Source: Liberiplasma sp046541015
GTDB taxonomy: Bacteria > Bacillota_I > Bacilli_A > Izemoplasmatales > Izemoplasmataceae
Length of the DNA: 64,000 bases
NCBI GenBank assembly: GCA_046541015.1
Contig: JBKHEA010000001.1
Span: 156,394 to 220,393, forward strand
Reading direction: 5' to 3'
Each line of letters begins with the position of its first letter. Positions within the stretch are counted from its first letter, which is position 1. A model generated the notes under the pieces. The model was given only the letters and a program-made list of their open reading frames with translations. It was not told the origin of the DNA and ran no database searches. This document shows positions 8,332 through 17,469 of the stretch, in pieces. The position numbers and the translations under genes are program-made.

Positions 8332-9183
8332 TTACTTAGATTCTATCATTAAAAAACATTCAATCGTATTTTCCAATAATGAAGCAATAGTCATTGGTCC
8401 TACACCCCCAGGAACTGGGGTTATAAAAGACGCTTTTTCTTTAACACTTTCAAAGTCAACATCACCAACTAATTTATCATCAAGTCTGTTCACGCCGACA
8501 TCGATTACAATTGCACCTTCTTTAACCATATCTGCTGTAACCATTTTAGCACGACCGACTGCAGCTACTAAAATATCAGCTTGACGTGTAAGGTTTGGTA
8601 AATCCGCAGTTCTAGAATGGGCAATACTTACCGTTGCATGTTCTTTTAATAATAACATAGCAACAGGTTTTCCAACAATATTACTTCTCCCAATAACCAC
8701 GGCATGTTTACCTTTAATCGTGGTGTTGGTACTTTTTAACATTGTAATAATCCCTTTTGGGGTTGCAGGAATAATCCCTTTTTCTCCTAAGTGAATGGCT
8801 GCGACATTTAAAGGGTGGAATCCATCAACATCTTTTTCTTTTTTTATAGCATTAATCACTTTATTTTCATTAATGTGTTTTGGTAAAGGTAACTGAACTA
8901 AAATGCCATGAACATCTTTGTCATGATTAAGCTTATCAATCATACCGAGGAGTGTTTCTTCAGTAATGGTATCATCTTTTCGAATGATGGTACTTTTCAT
9001 GCCTGCATTTATGCATGCTTTTTCTTTAGCGGTAACGTAAGAATTACTCGCAGGATCGTCTCCAATTAATACCACAACTAAATGCGGTACTTTACCGTAG
9101 TTTTTCTTTAAGATTTCTACTTCTTTTTTGACATTTGCACGAATTTCTTTAGATAATACTTTTCCACTAATAATATTACTCAT
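8332..9183 (-). CDS. folD: Methylenetetrahydrofolate dehydrogenase/cyclohydrolase
   Basis: Bifunctional cytosolic enzyme interconverting 5,10-methylene-THF and 10-formyl-THF with NADP. Signatures: the SYVTAKEKAC lysine motif near the N-terminus, GILVQLPLP, DVDGFHP, the Rossmann segment VVIGRSNIVGKP and the C-terminal TPVPGGVGPMT. An upstream in-frame ATG abuts the GGAG site, so the ATG at 9181-9183 (283 residues) is preferred. It links GlyA to Fhs and starts the folD-purB-DUF1461 unit. Confidence 0.95.
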   Translation of the reverse strand: MSNIISGKVLSKEIRANVKKEVEILKKNYGKVPHLVVVLIGDDPASNSYVTAKEKACINAGMKSTIIRKDDTITEETLLGMIDKLNHDKDVHGILVQLPLPKHINENKVINAIKKEKDVDGFHPLNVAAIHLGEKGIIPATPKGIITMLKSTNTTIKGKHAVVIGRSNIVGKPVAMLLLKEHATVSIAHSRTADLPNLTRQADILVAAVGRAKMVTADMVKEGAIVIDVGVNRLDDKLVGDVDFESVKEKASFITPVPGGVGPMTIASLLENTIECFLMIESK

Positions 9184-9198
9184 AGTCATCTCCTTTAT

Positions 9199-9227
9199 AA
9201 GTCATAGGTTGTAATCCCTCATGACTT
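9199..9227 (-). other. Intercistronic hairpin before folD
   Basis: AAGTCAT pairs with ATGACTT, and AGG with CCT inside, forming a hairpin a few bases before the folD ribosome site. On the minus strand no T run follows, so a terminator is unlikely. It could be a processing or stability element. Confidence 0.3.
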
Positions 9228-9233
9228 TATTTT

Positions 9234-9755
9234 TTAGTTTTGATTTTTGGATACAGTTTCTTTATAATCAATGGCTACAATTTCACCATAAAAGGCTATA
9301 TGAGTATCATGGTTTGGATAATACCTTTTTGTTATAGCCTCGTTTATTAAGGCAGGTTCTAAGGTTTGGCTATAGATTATCTTGCATTCATAATTCAGCG
9401 GGCATTCTTTAATCAAGGGAGTATCTATAAGTGTAGCTTTTTTTTGAGTAAGTTTGGCTTCTTTAAACTTATTAATATCTCTTCCTGATTTTGTGCCTGC
9501 AATCTTTAAGGCTTCTTTTAGTTCACCTTCATTTGGAACATTAATTGTAAAGTCTTTAGCGTTTAATAATAAATCATAGGTATATCTAGAATAACGAACA
9601 TAGGCAATAAAAACAGCTTTTCCCCAAATCACTCCAATATGACCCCAAGCAATCGTCATCGTATTAACGGTATCGTTTGCTTTTACGGTAATAAAAACGC
9701 CTTTAGGGAGTTGTTTTAATAATAAGGCACTGTGTGTATGGATTTGATCGATCAT
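9234..9755 (-). CDS. Flavin reductase-like, FMN-binding split-barrel protein
   Basis: A 173-residue protein with the flavin-reductase domain pattern: LPKGVFITVKA, then TMTIAWGHIGVIWGKAVFIAYVRYSRYTYDLL, and NVPNEGELKEALKIAGTKSGRD. These proteins bind FMN and often act as NAD(P)H:flavin oxidoreductases or flavoredoxins; the substrate cannot be told. The ATG follows AGGAGG. It lies 9 nt after the M32 peptidase gene and probably shares its transcript. Confidence 0.8.
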   Translation of the reverse strand: MIDQIHTHSALLLKQLPKGVFITVKANDTVNTMTIAWGHIGVIWGKAVFIAYVRYSRYTYDLLLNAKDFTINVPNEGELKEALKIAGTKSGRDINKFKEAKLTQKKATLIDTPLIKECPLNYECKIIYSQTLEPALINEAITKRYYPNHDTHIAFYGEIVAIDYKETVSKNQN

Positions 9756-9764
9756 AGTCTCCTC

Positions 9765-11264
9765 CTATTTTAAATAAATCGCTGAATATTTCTCCTTAAG
9801 ATATCTTACATAATAATCTGGATTAAAGGGTTCATTTGTGACACTTTCTAAAATTTCAAGTGGTTTTTTACTTTTACCAAATTGATGGATTTTTTCTTTT
9901 AGCCACGCGTTAATTTCTTCAATACGATCTTCTTTAATCAGTGTTTCAAAATCTAACTCTTTAGTGAGCGTATAATAAATTTGAGCAGCATAGGCACTCC
10001 CTAAAGCGTAGGTTGGAAAATAACCAAAGGCACCGCCACTCCAGTGGACATCTTGTAAGATACCATCACCATCGTTTTTAGGCATAATATTTAGATAACT
10101 TTTCATTTTTTCATTCCAAAGAGCTGGTAAAGAATCTAAATCGACGTGATCATTAAAGATAGCACGTTCCATTTCATAGCGTAATAAGATGTGTAGTGGG
10201 TAAGTTAGCTCATCGGCTTCAACTCGAATAAAAGATTCTTCAACGTTATTGATGCCTTTATAGAATGTATCTAAATCAATATCTTTTAACTCTTCGCTAA
10301 ATATTGATTTTAATTTAGGGTAGTGTTTTTCCCAAAATGGATAACTTCTACCAATCATGTTTTCATAAAATCTTGATTGTGATTCATGAATCCCCATGGA
10401 TGCGCCTCCTGCTAAATTGGTTGAATCTAAGGCAGGATCAATTTGTTGTTCGTATAAAGCGTGTCCTAATTCATGAATAGCTGCAAAGATACTTGAGAAG
10501 ACAAAGTCTTCTAAATACCTAACCGTTAAACGGACATCTTGAGAGTGTGTATTCCATGTAAAAGGATGCACACTTTGTTTTAAAACGCCACGATCATAAT
10601 CAAAGCGAAAAACATTCATTAAATATTCCACAAACTCTTTTTGTTTAGCCTTAGGATAAAAGGCTGTGATGAAGGATTGATCAGCCTTTTGTGCTTCTTT
10701 TGCTTTAAGCACTTCTTTTACAAAAGGCACTAAATCTTTCTTAATGGTATTAAAGAATGCATCGTATAGTTCCATGGTCATGCCTTCTTCAAAATCATCT
10801 AGTAAGACATCGTAAGGTTCTAATCCTGTATCCCTATATTCAATGAACTTTCTTTGGGTGTTGATAATATCTTTTAAAGTATCTTTATACATATTATAAT
10901 CATTTTTTTCTTTAGCTTCTTCCCATGTTCGTTGAGCTAAATTAAGTAATTTATTGTATTTTACATAGTCTTCTTTTGGGATTTTTACGATTTTGTCTAA
11001 TGCTTTTTTAGCTTGTAAAACTTCAGCTTGTTCACGTTCACTTAGTTCATCTAATCTCTCTATTAAGCCATTTACCACTTCTTGATAGGCTTTAGATGTA
11101 CTAATTGAGAATGCTTCACCACTGATAAAACTTAACATTTCAGCACGATAGGGAAAACAATTCTTTGGCGCTTCAGTATTTGAATCCCAGTTTGCAATAT
11201 TTAAAACAAAATGATAGGCATTTAATTTCTTTTGAATAGCTTTAAACTCATTAAATAATTCCAT
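9765..11264 (-). CDS. M32 metallocarboxypeptidase (carboxypeptidase Taq family)
   Basis: A 499-residue cytosolic zinc carboxypeptidase that trims C-terminal residues from peptides. It has HELGHALYEQ (zinc ligands, about residue 262), followed by GIHESQSRFYEN with the third ligand and by HILLRYEMERAIF. Helical N-terminus and overall length fit the family. An in-frame GTG three codons upstream lies in the GAGGAG ribosome site, so the ATG at 11262-11264 is used. Likely role: peptide amino-acid supply, as for the M17 aminopeptidase at 35 kb. Confidence 0.92.
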   Translation of the reverse strand: MELFNEFKAIQKKLNAYHFVLNIANWDSNTEAPKNCFPYRAEMLSFISGEAFSISTSKAYQEVVNGLIERLDELSEREQAEVLQAKKALDKIVKIPKEDYVKYNKLLNLAQRTWEEAKEKNDYNMYKDTLKDIINTQRKFIEYRDTGLEPYDVLLDDFEEGMTMELYDAFFNTIKKDLVPFVKEVLKAKEAQKADQSFITAFYPKAKQKEFVEYLMNVFRFDYDRGVLKQSVHPFTWNTHSQDVRLTVRYLEDFVFSSIFAAIHELGHALYEQQIDPALDSTNLAGGASMGIHESQSRFYENMIGRSYPFWEKHYPKLKSIFSEELKDIDLDTFYKGINNVEESFIRVEADELTYPLHILLRYEMERAIFNDHVDLDSLPALWNEKMKSYLNIMPKNDGDGILQDVHWSGGAFGYFPTYALGSAYAAQIYYTLTKELDFETLIKEDRIEEINAWLKEKIHQFGKSKKPLEILESVTNEPFNPDYYVRYLKEKYSAIYLK

Positions 11265-11285
11265 ATAAATCACTCCTCATAAATC

Positions 11286-11291
11286 ATTATA
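11286..11291 (-). promoter_or_regulatory. -10 box of the M32 peptidase gene
   Basis: TATAAT on the minus strand between the fhs terminator and the peptidase start. The -35 position falls in the terminator tail and is poor. Confidence 0.4.
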
Positions 11292-11301
11292 CCTTAAAAG
11301 C

Positions 11302-11331
11302 TAAAAAAGGTGCGCATGGTTTTGCGCACCT
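11302..11331 (-). terminator. fhs terminator
   Basis: 9-bp GC-rich stem (11308-11316 with 11323-11331), 6-nt loop, six T on the minus strand. Confidence 0.9.
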
Positions 11332-11339
11332 AGGGGTTT

Positions 11340-13013
11340 TTAGAATAAGCCTTTTGCGTTACCTTCTTCATCAATATCCATCTGCATCGCGGCAGGTTCT
11401 TTTGGAAGACCAGGCATCGTCATCATTTCACCGGTTAGGGCAACAATGAATCCTGCGCCAATTGATGGGCGAAGTTCACGGACTGTAATCGTGAAATCTT
11501 TAGGGCGACCATAGATTTTAGGGTCATCAGATAGACTCATTTGTGTTTTAGCCATACAGATTTGAAGTTTATCCCAACCTTCTTTTTTAAATTTCTTGAG
11601 TTGGGTTTGGGCTTCTTTGCTGTAACTAACATCTTTTGCGCCATAAACCGTTTTACAAATTTTTTCAATTTTAGTCTCTAGTGAATCTTCCATCTCATAC
11701 ATTCTTGTAAACTTTTTCGTATTATGATCAATTTCAGCGATGACTTTTTCTGCTAAATCGGTTGCGCCTTCGCCACCTTTTTCCCATACTTTTGAAATTG
11801 AATAAGGATGATTATTACTTTCTAACCATGAAGATAAGGCTTTAACTTCAGCATCTGTATCTGCAACAAAGTGGTTAATAGCCACAACATAAGGTAAGTT
11901 AAAGGCTTGGATGGTCTCAATATGTTTTTCTAAATTTTCAATGCCTTGTTTTAAGGCTTCAACGTTTTCTTCTTTTAAATCATTCTTTTTCACACCACCA
12001 TGCATCTTAAGTGCACGAATGGTTGCAACAATTACAACAGCGCTTGGTTCAAATCCTGCTTGAGCGGTTTTAATATCTAAGAACTTTTCAGCTCCTAAAT
12101 CTGCACCAAATCCTGCTTCAGTGATGACATAATCAGCGAGTTTTCTTCCCATATTTGTCGCGATAATACTATTACATCCATGTGCGATATTCGCAAAAGG
12201 GCCACCATGGACAAGTGCTGGTGTATTTTCTAAAGTTTGAACTAAATTTGGTTTAATGGCATCGCGTAATATGAGTGTCACTGCACCTTCAGCTTTTAAA
12301 TCACCAATTGTAACAACTTTACGGTCATACGTATACCCAATTACAATACGTTTAACGCGTTCTTTTAAATCATGTAAATCTTTAGCTAAACATAAAACCG
12401 CCATAATTTCACTTGCTACAGTAATATTAAAGCCATCTTCTCTTGGAATAGAATTACCAATCCCTCCAAGACCAACAATTACTTGTCTTAATGCGCGGTC
12501 GTTCATATCTAAAGCACGTTTCCATGTGATTCTTCTTGGATCAATGTTTAATGCATTGCCTTGGTGGATATGGTTATCAATCATGGCGCTCACTGCATTA
12601 TTTGCGGTGGTAATTGCGTGAATATCACCCGTAAAATGTAAGTTTAAATCTTCCATTGGTACTACTTGTGCATACCCACCACCTGCAGCGCCACCTTTAA
12701 CGCCCATAACTGGACCAAACGATGGTTCTCTTAAAGCGATAATCGCATTTTTTCCAATTTTATTAAACGCTTGGCCTAACCCAACAGTTGTCGTTGATTT
12801 ACCTTCACCAGCTGGGGTTGGATTAATCGCAGTGACAAGGATGACTTTTCCGTCTTTTTCTTTTTCAAGACGTTTTTGTACATCTAAAGAAATTTTAGCT
12901 TTATAAGACCCATATAATTCAATATCTTCTTCGCTTAATCCTAATTTCTTTGCTATATCGACTATTTTCTCCATTTTCGCAGCTTGTGCTATTTTTAAAT
13001 CCATATTTTCCAA
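11340..13013 (-). CDS. fhs: Formate-tetrahydrofolate ligase
   Basis: ATP-dependent synthesis of 10-formyl-THF from formate and THF. The 557-residue reading has the P-loop TPAGEGKST (66-74), PSFGPVMGVKGGAAGGGYAQV and NLHFTGDIHAI. An ATG at 13031 contains the GGAGGG ribosome site within its own frame, so the TTG at 13011-13013, 6 nt after that site, is the likely start; it also gives the family length. Its partners GlyA and FolD are on the same arm. Confidence 0.95.
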   Translation of the reverse strand: MENMDLKIAQAAKMEKIVDIAKKLGLSEEDIELYGSYKAKISLDVQKRLEKEKDGKVILVTAINPTPAGEGKSTTTVGLGQAFNKIGKNAIIALREPSFGPVMGVKGGAAGGGYAQVVPMEDLNLHFTGDIHAITTANNAVSAMIDNHIHQGNALNIDPRRITWKRALDMNDRALRQVIVGLGGIGNSIPREDGFNITVASEIMAVLCLAKDLHDLKERVKRIVIGYTYDRKVVTIGDLKAEGAVTLILRDAIKPNLVQTLENTPALVHGGPFANIAHGCNSIIATNMGRKLADYVITEAGFGADLGAEKFLDIKTAQAGFEPSAVVIVATIRALKMHGGVKKNDLKEENVEALKQGIENLEKHIETIQAFNLPYVVAINHFVADTDAEVKALSSWLESNNHPYSISKVWEKGGEGATDLAEKVIAEIDHNTKKFTRMYEMEDSLETKIEKICKTVYGAKDVSYSKEAQTQLKKFKKEGWDKLQICMAKTQMSLSDDPKIYGRPKDFTITVRELRPSIGAGFIVALTGEMMTMPGLPKEPAAMQMDIDEEGNAKGLF

Positions 13014-13050
13014 ATGAAACCCTCCATTCATATTGTGTTATCATTTATTT

Positions 13051-13079
13051 ATTATTACATATTTTATAGTGAGTTTCAA
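13051..13079 (-). promoter_or_regulatory. fhs promoter
   Basis: -35 TTGAAA (13074-13079), 17-bp spacer, -10 AATAAT (13051-13056) on the minus strand. Confidence 0.5.
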
Positions 13080-13086
13080 GGCCAAA

Positions 13087-13101
13087 ATAAAAACGCTTTC
13101 A
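13087..13101 (+). promoter_or_regulatory. cre-like site between fhs and the aromatic operon
   Basis: ATAAAAACGCTTTCA matches WTGNAANCGNWNNCW except for one base. It lies between the two divergent transcription starts. Confidence 0.3.
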
Positions 13102-13175
13102 ATATCGAGTCTTTTAAGTTTACCTCTATGTATTGTATAATAAGATTAACCTAAAAAATGAAGGTGGGAAAACGA

Positions 13176-13433
13176 TTGAATCCTTTAAAAAAACACAGAG
13201 ATTTCTTAGATCAAATTGATAAACAAATCATGGATTTGCTAGAAAAACGCTTTATTGTCACTAAAGAAATTGGTGAGATAAAGGCTCGTGAAGCGATGGT
13301 TATTGAAAATAAAAGTCGTGAACAAGAGATTTTAGAGAAAACAAAAAGGTATACGTATAATGAAGAAATTCAAGCGCTTTATGAATACTTATTTGATTTA
13401 AGTAAAGCCTCACAAAGGAATAAGTCTTCATGA
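13176..13433 (+). CDS. Chorismate mutase, AroQ-fold
   Basis: An 85-residue all-helical chorismate mutase domain, turning chorismate into prephenate. The N-terminal helix reads LDQIDKQIMDLLEKRFIVTKEIGEIK, with the Arg and Lys positions of the fold; SREQEILEK is the second conserved part. An upstream ATG at 13158 contains the ribosome site AAGGTGGG, so the TTG at 13176 is preferred. It is the first gene of the aromatic operon and overlaps the next gene by ATGA. No prephenate-processing gene is here. Confidence 0.85.
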   Translation: MNPLKKHRDFLDQIDKQIMDLLEKRFIVTKEIGEIKAREAMVIENKSREQEILEKTKRYTYNEEIQALYEYLFDLSKASQRNKSS

Positions 13434-14710
13434 TTGGCTTGCTTGGGAAAACTTTAAAACATAGCTTATCTAAAGTAATCCATGAATCACTGAGTGAGCA
13501 TCCTTATCATTTAATTGAAACCGATGATTTAGACAGATTTTTTAAGGAAACGACATTTAAAGGTTTAAATGTCACCATCCCTTATAAAGAAGTTGTAATT
13601 GATTATATGGATCATGTGAGTGACATTGTAAAAAAGACAAACGCTTTAAACACTATTGTTAATGTTAAAGGCTTATTATATGGGTATAATACTGATTTTT
13701 TAGCCATTGATGATATCATTAAACGTTATTTTCCTAAAGATTTATCTCAAAGCGTGCTTGTAATAGGCAACGGGGCAACCTCAAGAAGTGTCTTAGAAGC
13801 ATTAAAGAAAAATCAATACGATAATATTTTTGTCTATGCGCGCAATCCAAAAAATCATGAATATTCTATTAAAGATATTCATCAAGCACAAGACGCTACA
13901 ATTATTATTAATACAACCCCTGTTGGCATGTATCCATCTAATAGTGAGAGTCTTCCGCTAGAACTCGCGCAGTTTCCAAAATTAAAGCTTATATTTGATG
14001 TTGTCTATAATCCTTACTTTACTGATTTAATCATACAAGCAAAACGTTTAAAGATTCCTTATATTGACGGTTTAATGATGTTAGTAAGACAGGCCCTTCA
14101 TTCTAGTAGTAAATTTTTTAATACAACTTATGGTGAACACGATGTCATGCAGGTTTATAAAAGGACTTTAAAGCATTTATTAAACATTACCTTGATTGGT
14201 TTACCTTTTAGTGGGAAAAGCCATTATGCAAGGCATTTAGGCCATCGACTTAATAAACCAATTATTGAAATTGATAAGATGATTGAAACTACTGAAGACG
14301 CATCCATTGAGACTATCTTTAAGACAAAGGGTGAGGCTTACTTTAGAAATCTTGAAGAGCGTATAAGCATAGAAAGTGCGCATTCATTCAATAAAATCAT
14401 CTCTACTGGAGGTGGGATTATTATGAACCCTAAAGTGATGCATGCTTTAAAGAAAAACAGTTTAATTTTATACTTAGATTTAGATGATTCACTTATGCAA
14501 AACTTACGCTATCATTCTAGACCCCATGTGAAAAATGCGAAAGATTTATTACAGTTAAAAGAAAAACGTCATGATTTATATGAAGCCTATAGTGATGCCA
14601 CAATTTACAAAGATACTTTAGATACTAAAACTATATTAGAACATATTGAGGTGAAAATTGATGAAATTATTAGTCATCAATGGACCAAATATCAATCTTT
14701 TAGGGATTAG
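13430..14710 (+). CDS. aroEK: Fused shikimate dehydrogenase - shikimate kinase
   Basis: A single 426-residue frame joins two consecutive shikimate-pathway steps. Residues 1 to about 245 are AroE: catalytic Lys53 in NVTIPYKE, NALNT at 71, Asp89 in YNTDF, and the NADP loop VIGNGATSRS (111-120). Residues from about 252 are AroK: Walker A GLPFSGKS (257-264), STGGG (325-329) and the RPH motif near 364. All key residues are retained. The last 50 nt overlap the next gene in another frame. The fusion order E-K is uncommon. Start ATG overlaps the previous stop. Confidence 0.92.
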   Translation: MIGLLGKTLKHSLSKVIHESLSEHPYHLIETDDLDRFFKETTFKGLNVTIPYKEVVIDYMDHVSDIVKKTNALNTIVNVKGLLYGYNTDFLAIDDIIKRYFPKDLSQSVLVIGNGATSRSVLEALKKNQYDNIFVYARNPKNHEYSIKDIHQAQDATIIINTTPVGMYPSNSESLPLELAQFPKLKLIFDVVYNPYFTDLIIQAKRLKIPYIDGLMMLVRQALHSSSKFFNTTYGEHDVMQVYKRTLKHLLNITLIGLPFSGKSHYARHLGHRLNKPIIEIDKMIETTEDASIETIFKTKGEAYFRNLEERISIESAHSFNKIISTGGGIIMNPKVMHALKKNSLILYLDLDDSLMQNLRYHSRPHVKNAKDLLQLKEKRHDLYEAYSDATIYKDTLDTKTILEHIEVKIDEIISHQWTKYQSFRD

Positions 14711-15092
14711 AGAAGTTTCCGTTTATGGTCATAATACCTATAAGGACTTAGAAACACGTTTAAAAGAAGAAGCGAACTCTTTAAATGTAGAAATTGAAAT
14801 CCATCAAACCAATTTAGAAGGCATTATTATCGATTTACTCCATTATGCTTATTATAAAAAGCTTGATGGCGTATTATTAAACGCAGCTGCTTATACCCAT
14901 ACAAGTTATGCCATAAGAGATGCGATTAAAGCCATTCCTACTAAAGTGATTGAAGTACATCTTTCTGATATTAAAAAACGTGAAGAAACCTTTAGACATG
15001 TAAGTGTGATTGAAGATGTATGTGATAAAACTTTTTCTGGTAAAGGGATTGAGAGTTATATTGAAGCCATGCATTATTTAGTAAAGAGGTGA
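14661..15092 (+). CDS. aroQ: 3-dehydroquinate dehydratase, type II
   Basis: A 143-residue type II dehydroquinase that dehydrates 3-dehydroquinate. Motifs: NGPNINLLG with catalytic Tyr22 in VYG, HQTNLEGIIIDLLHYA, LNAAAYTHTSYAIRDA, and EVHLSDI followed by FRHVSVI with the catalytic His. The ATG at 14661 follows GAGGTG by 7 nt; a TTG immediately before it is less likely. It overlaps the end of aroEK by 50 nt out of frame. Confidence 0.94.
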   Translation: MKLLVINGPNINLLGIREVSVYGHNTYKDLETRLKEEANSLNVEIEIHQTNLEGIIIDLLHYAYYKKLDGVLLNAAAYTHTSYAIRDAIKAIPTKVIEVHLSDIKKREETFRHVSVIEDVCDKTFSGKGIESYIEAMHYLVKR

Positions 15093-15096
15093 TGCG

Positions 15097-16092
15097 ATGA
15101 TTATTGTAGTAAAAAATACGACTAATAATGAAGATATCCCCCTTATAAAAGAAGAACTCTCCGCTTTAAACTTATCTTATAAAGTTACCATAGATGATCC
15201 TTATACCCTGATTCATATCTTAGGTGATACTTCCTCAGAAGATGCGACAAGATGGTATGCCTATGAAAGTGTTCAAAAGGTTATAAGAATCCATGAACCT
15301 TACATCAAAGTTTTAAAAACGCCTGAACATAAAACAAACATCATCCTTGATGGCGTTTCTTTATTTGAACCAGAAAAACTTATTATTGCTGGACCATGTA
15401 GTGTTGAATCAAAAACACAAATTAATCAAATCGCAGCCTTTATTAAAGCGGCTGGCGCAAAAGTATTACGCGGGGGTGCGTATAAACCACGCACGAGTCC
15501 TTATGCGTTTCAAGGCTTAAAAGAAGAAGGGTTAAAACTTTTACATGAAGCGGGTAAAAATCATGGTTTATTTACCATTAGCGAAATCATAGATAAAGAA
15601 GATCTTCCCTTGTTTTTAAACTACGTAGACATCATTCAAGTTGGGGCTCGTAATATGCAAAATTTCTCTTTGTTAAAGGCTTTAGGCAAAACAAATAAGC
15701 CCATCCTTTTAAAAAGAGGCTTTGGAAATACGATTGAAGAATGGTTAATGAGCGCTGAATATATACTAAATGAAGGCAATAAAAATGTCATCCTTTGTGA
15801 ACGTGGTATTAGAACCTTTGAATCTTTTTCTAGAAGCACTCTAGATATTGCGGCAATTTTGGCGGTAAAAAAATTAAGTCATTTGCCTGTCATAACAGAT
15901 CCTTCTCATGCAGCTGGTAGTTATGATTTAGTAGAAGGCTTAACCTTAGCAAGCATTGCAGCTGGCGCTGATGGGGTGATGATTGAGGTTCATCCTGATC
16001 CCCTTCGTGCTTTAAGTGATGGTGCACAATCTTTAAAACTAGAAAAATTTAAAGCCCTTATTTTAAAGGTGCGTCAATTAGAAAATCTATAA
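15097..16092 (+). CDS. aroF: 3-deoxy-7-phosphoheptulonate synthase
   Basis: First enzyme of the shikimate pathway: PEP plus erythrose-4-phosphate to DAHP. The 331 residues have an N-terminal ferredoxin/ACT-like domain (1 to about 75), as in the Thermotoga-type enzyme, then the barrel with IIAGPCSVES (metal ligand Cys101), LRGGAYKPRTSPYAFQG, VGARNMQN and TDPSHAAG. The extra domain suggests feedback control by an aromatic amino acid or prephenate. It is the last gene of the operon. AroB, AroA and AroC are not in the window. Confidence 0.94.
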   Translation: MIIVVKNTTNNEDIPLIKEELSALNLSYKVTIDDPYTLIHILGDTSSEDATRWYAYESVQKVIRIHEPYIKVLKTPEHKTNIILDGVSLFEPEKLIIAGPCSVESKTQINQIAAFIKAAGAKVLRGGAYKPRTSPYAFQGLKEEGLKLLHEAGKNHGLFTISEIIDKEDLPLFLNYVDIIQVGARNMQNFSLLKALGKTNKPILLKRGFGNTIEEWLMSAEYILNEGNKNVILCERGIRTFESFSRSTLDIAAILAVKKLSHLPVITDPSHAAGSYDLVEGLTLASIAAGADGVMIEVHPDPLRALSDGAQSLKLEKFKALILKVRQLENL

Positions 16093-16124
16093 AAAATACT
16101 TCTCAAGCATTGAGAAGTATTTTT
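16092..16124. terminator. Bidirectional terminator between aroF and purA
   Basis: Perfect 15-bp stem (16092-16106 with 16110-16124), 3-nt loop, A and T tracts at the two ends. Confidence 0.92.
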
Positions 16125-16125
16125 A

Positions 16126-17409
16126 TTAGAATAAGTCATTTACAATAATGGTTTGTGCTCGGTCTGGTCCAACAGAGACCATGCTGATTTTAACATCAAC
16201 CAATTCTTCAATTTTTTTAAGGTAATGGCGTGCTTCTTTTGGAAGTCCTCTTAATGTTTTGATTTTTGAAATATCTTTTGTAAAACCTTCCATTTCAATA
16301 TAAACAGGTTCGCAGCGTTCAAAATCTTCAATAGCCGCAGGAATTTCATCGATTATTTCACCATCTAATTTATAGGCAACGCAGATTTTAAGTGGACTTA
16401 CATCTTTTAATACATCAAGTAACATAATGGATAAATCCGTTAACCCATTGACGCGTTTAGCATGTCTTAAGACAACGGTATCTAACCACCCTATGCGTCT
16501 AGGTCTTCCTGTGGTTGTCCCAAATTCATTGCCTTGTTGGCGTATTTTTTTGGCTAAATCATCATCGAATTCTGTCGCAAAAAAGCCCCCACCTACACGG
16601 GTTGTATAGGCTTTGGTTATCCCTAAAACGGTTTGAATGTTTTGTGGGGCAATCCCTGTATTTAAAGCAACGCTTGCAGCGGTTGGGGAACTGCTTGTGA
16701 CGTAAGGATAGGTTCCATGATCTAAACAAAGCATTGTACCTTGAGCCCCTTCAAACAACACTTTTTTATCTTCTTTGATCAGTTTATCTAACATTTTTGA
16801 TGTGTTAGTCACAAAGGGTTTGATTGTTTTTAATATCCCGTTATAGCGTTTAAATACTTTATTTATATCGAAGGGTTCTTGATTAAAAGCGGTCATGATG
16901 GTGTTGACATAAGGAATATACTCTTCTAAATAACGATGGAATCGCTCTTCATGAACAAAATCAATCATTCTTAAGCCTTTACGACTTGCTTTATCCATAT
17001 AAGCTGGTCCAATACCTTTTGAGGTTGTCCCTACTTCTTTACCTTCGGTTTTTAACCGTTCAAATAAGACATCAATTGCTTTATGAAACGGCATAATTAC
17101 ATGCGCTCTATCTGATACGAAAAGATTTTTTGTGGAAATATGACTGTTTTCTAAAAAATTAATCTCTTCTAAAAGTGCTAGCGGGTCAATGACCATCCCA
17201 TTAGCTAAAATATTGATAACTTCTTTTTTAAATATGCCTGATGGGATTAAGTGTAGTGCATATTTATATCCTTCAAACTTGATGGTGTGTCCCGCGTTAT
17301 TTCCGCCTTGATAGCGCACCACAACATCGGCTTCTTGAGCTAAATAATCTGTGACTTTACCTTTTCCTTCATCACCCCACTGGGTGCCAACTACTGTTAC
17401 AGTTTCCAT
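16126..17409 (-). CDS. purA: Adenylosuccinate synthetase
   Basis: GTP-dependent joining of IMP and aspartate, the committed step to AMP. The 427-residue reading starts METVTVVGTQWGDEGKGK, with catalytic Asp13 and the GTP loop at the N-terminus. GNNAGHTI, KGIGPAYMDK, GTTTGRPRRIGWLD and VGPDRAQTI follow. The frame is open 20 codons further upstream, but the ATG at 17407-17409 after AAAGGTGAT gives the conserved N-terminus. Acts with PurB (7.0 kb). Confidence 0.96.
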   Translation of the reverse strand: METVTVVGTQWGDEGKGKVTDYLAQEADVVVRYQGGNNAGHTIKFEGYKYALHLIPSGIFKKEVINILANGMVIDPLALLEEINFLENSHISTKNLFVSDRAHVIMPFHKAIDVLFERLKTEGKEVGTTSKGIGPAYMDKASRKGLRMIDFVHEERFHRYLEEYIPYVNTIMTAFNQEPFDINKVFKRYNGILKTIKPFVTNTSKMLDKLIKEDKKVLFEGAQGTMLCLDHGTYPYVTSSSPTAASVALNTGIAPQNIQTVLGITKAYTTRVGGGFFATEFDDDLAKKIRQQGNEFGTTTGRPRRIGWLDTVVLRHAKRVNGLTDLSIMLLDVLKDVSPLKICVAYKLDGEIIDEIPAAIEDFERCEPVYIEMEGFTKDISKIKTLRGLPKEARHYLKKIEELVDVKISMVSVGPDRAQTIIVNDLF

Positions 17410-17440
17410 ATAATCACCTTTTCTAAAACTATATACCTTT

Positions 17441-17469
17441 ACTATAGCCCTTATAGTTAAAAACCGCAA
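17441..17469 (-). promoter_or_regulatory. purA promoter
   Basis: -35 TTGCGG (17464-17469), 17-bp spacer, -10 TATAGT (17441-17446), minus strand. Confidence 0.6.

Noticed and set aside
9199..9230. Hairpin followed by TTTATTTTTT on the plus strand, considered as a plus-strand terminator.
   Set aside because: No plus-strand gene ends there; on the minus strand no T run follows. Listed only as an intercistronic hairpin.
12256..12621. A 121-codon open frame opposite fhs.
   Set aside because: Antisense shadow of a conserved enzyme, no ribosome site or promoter.
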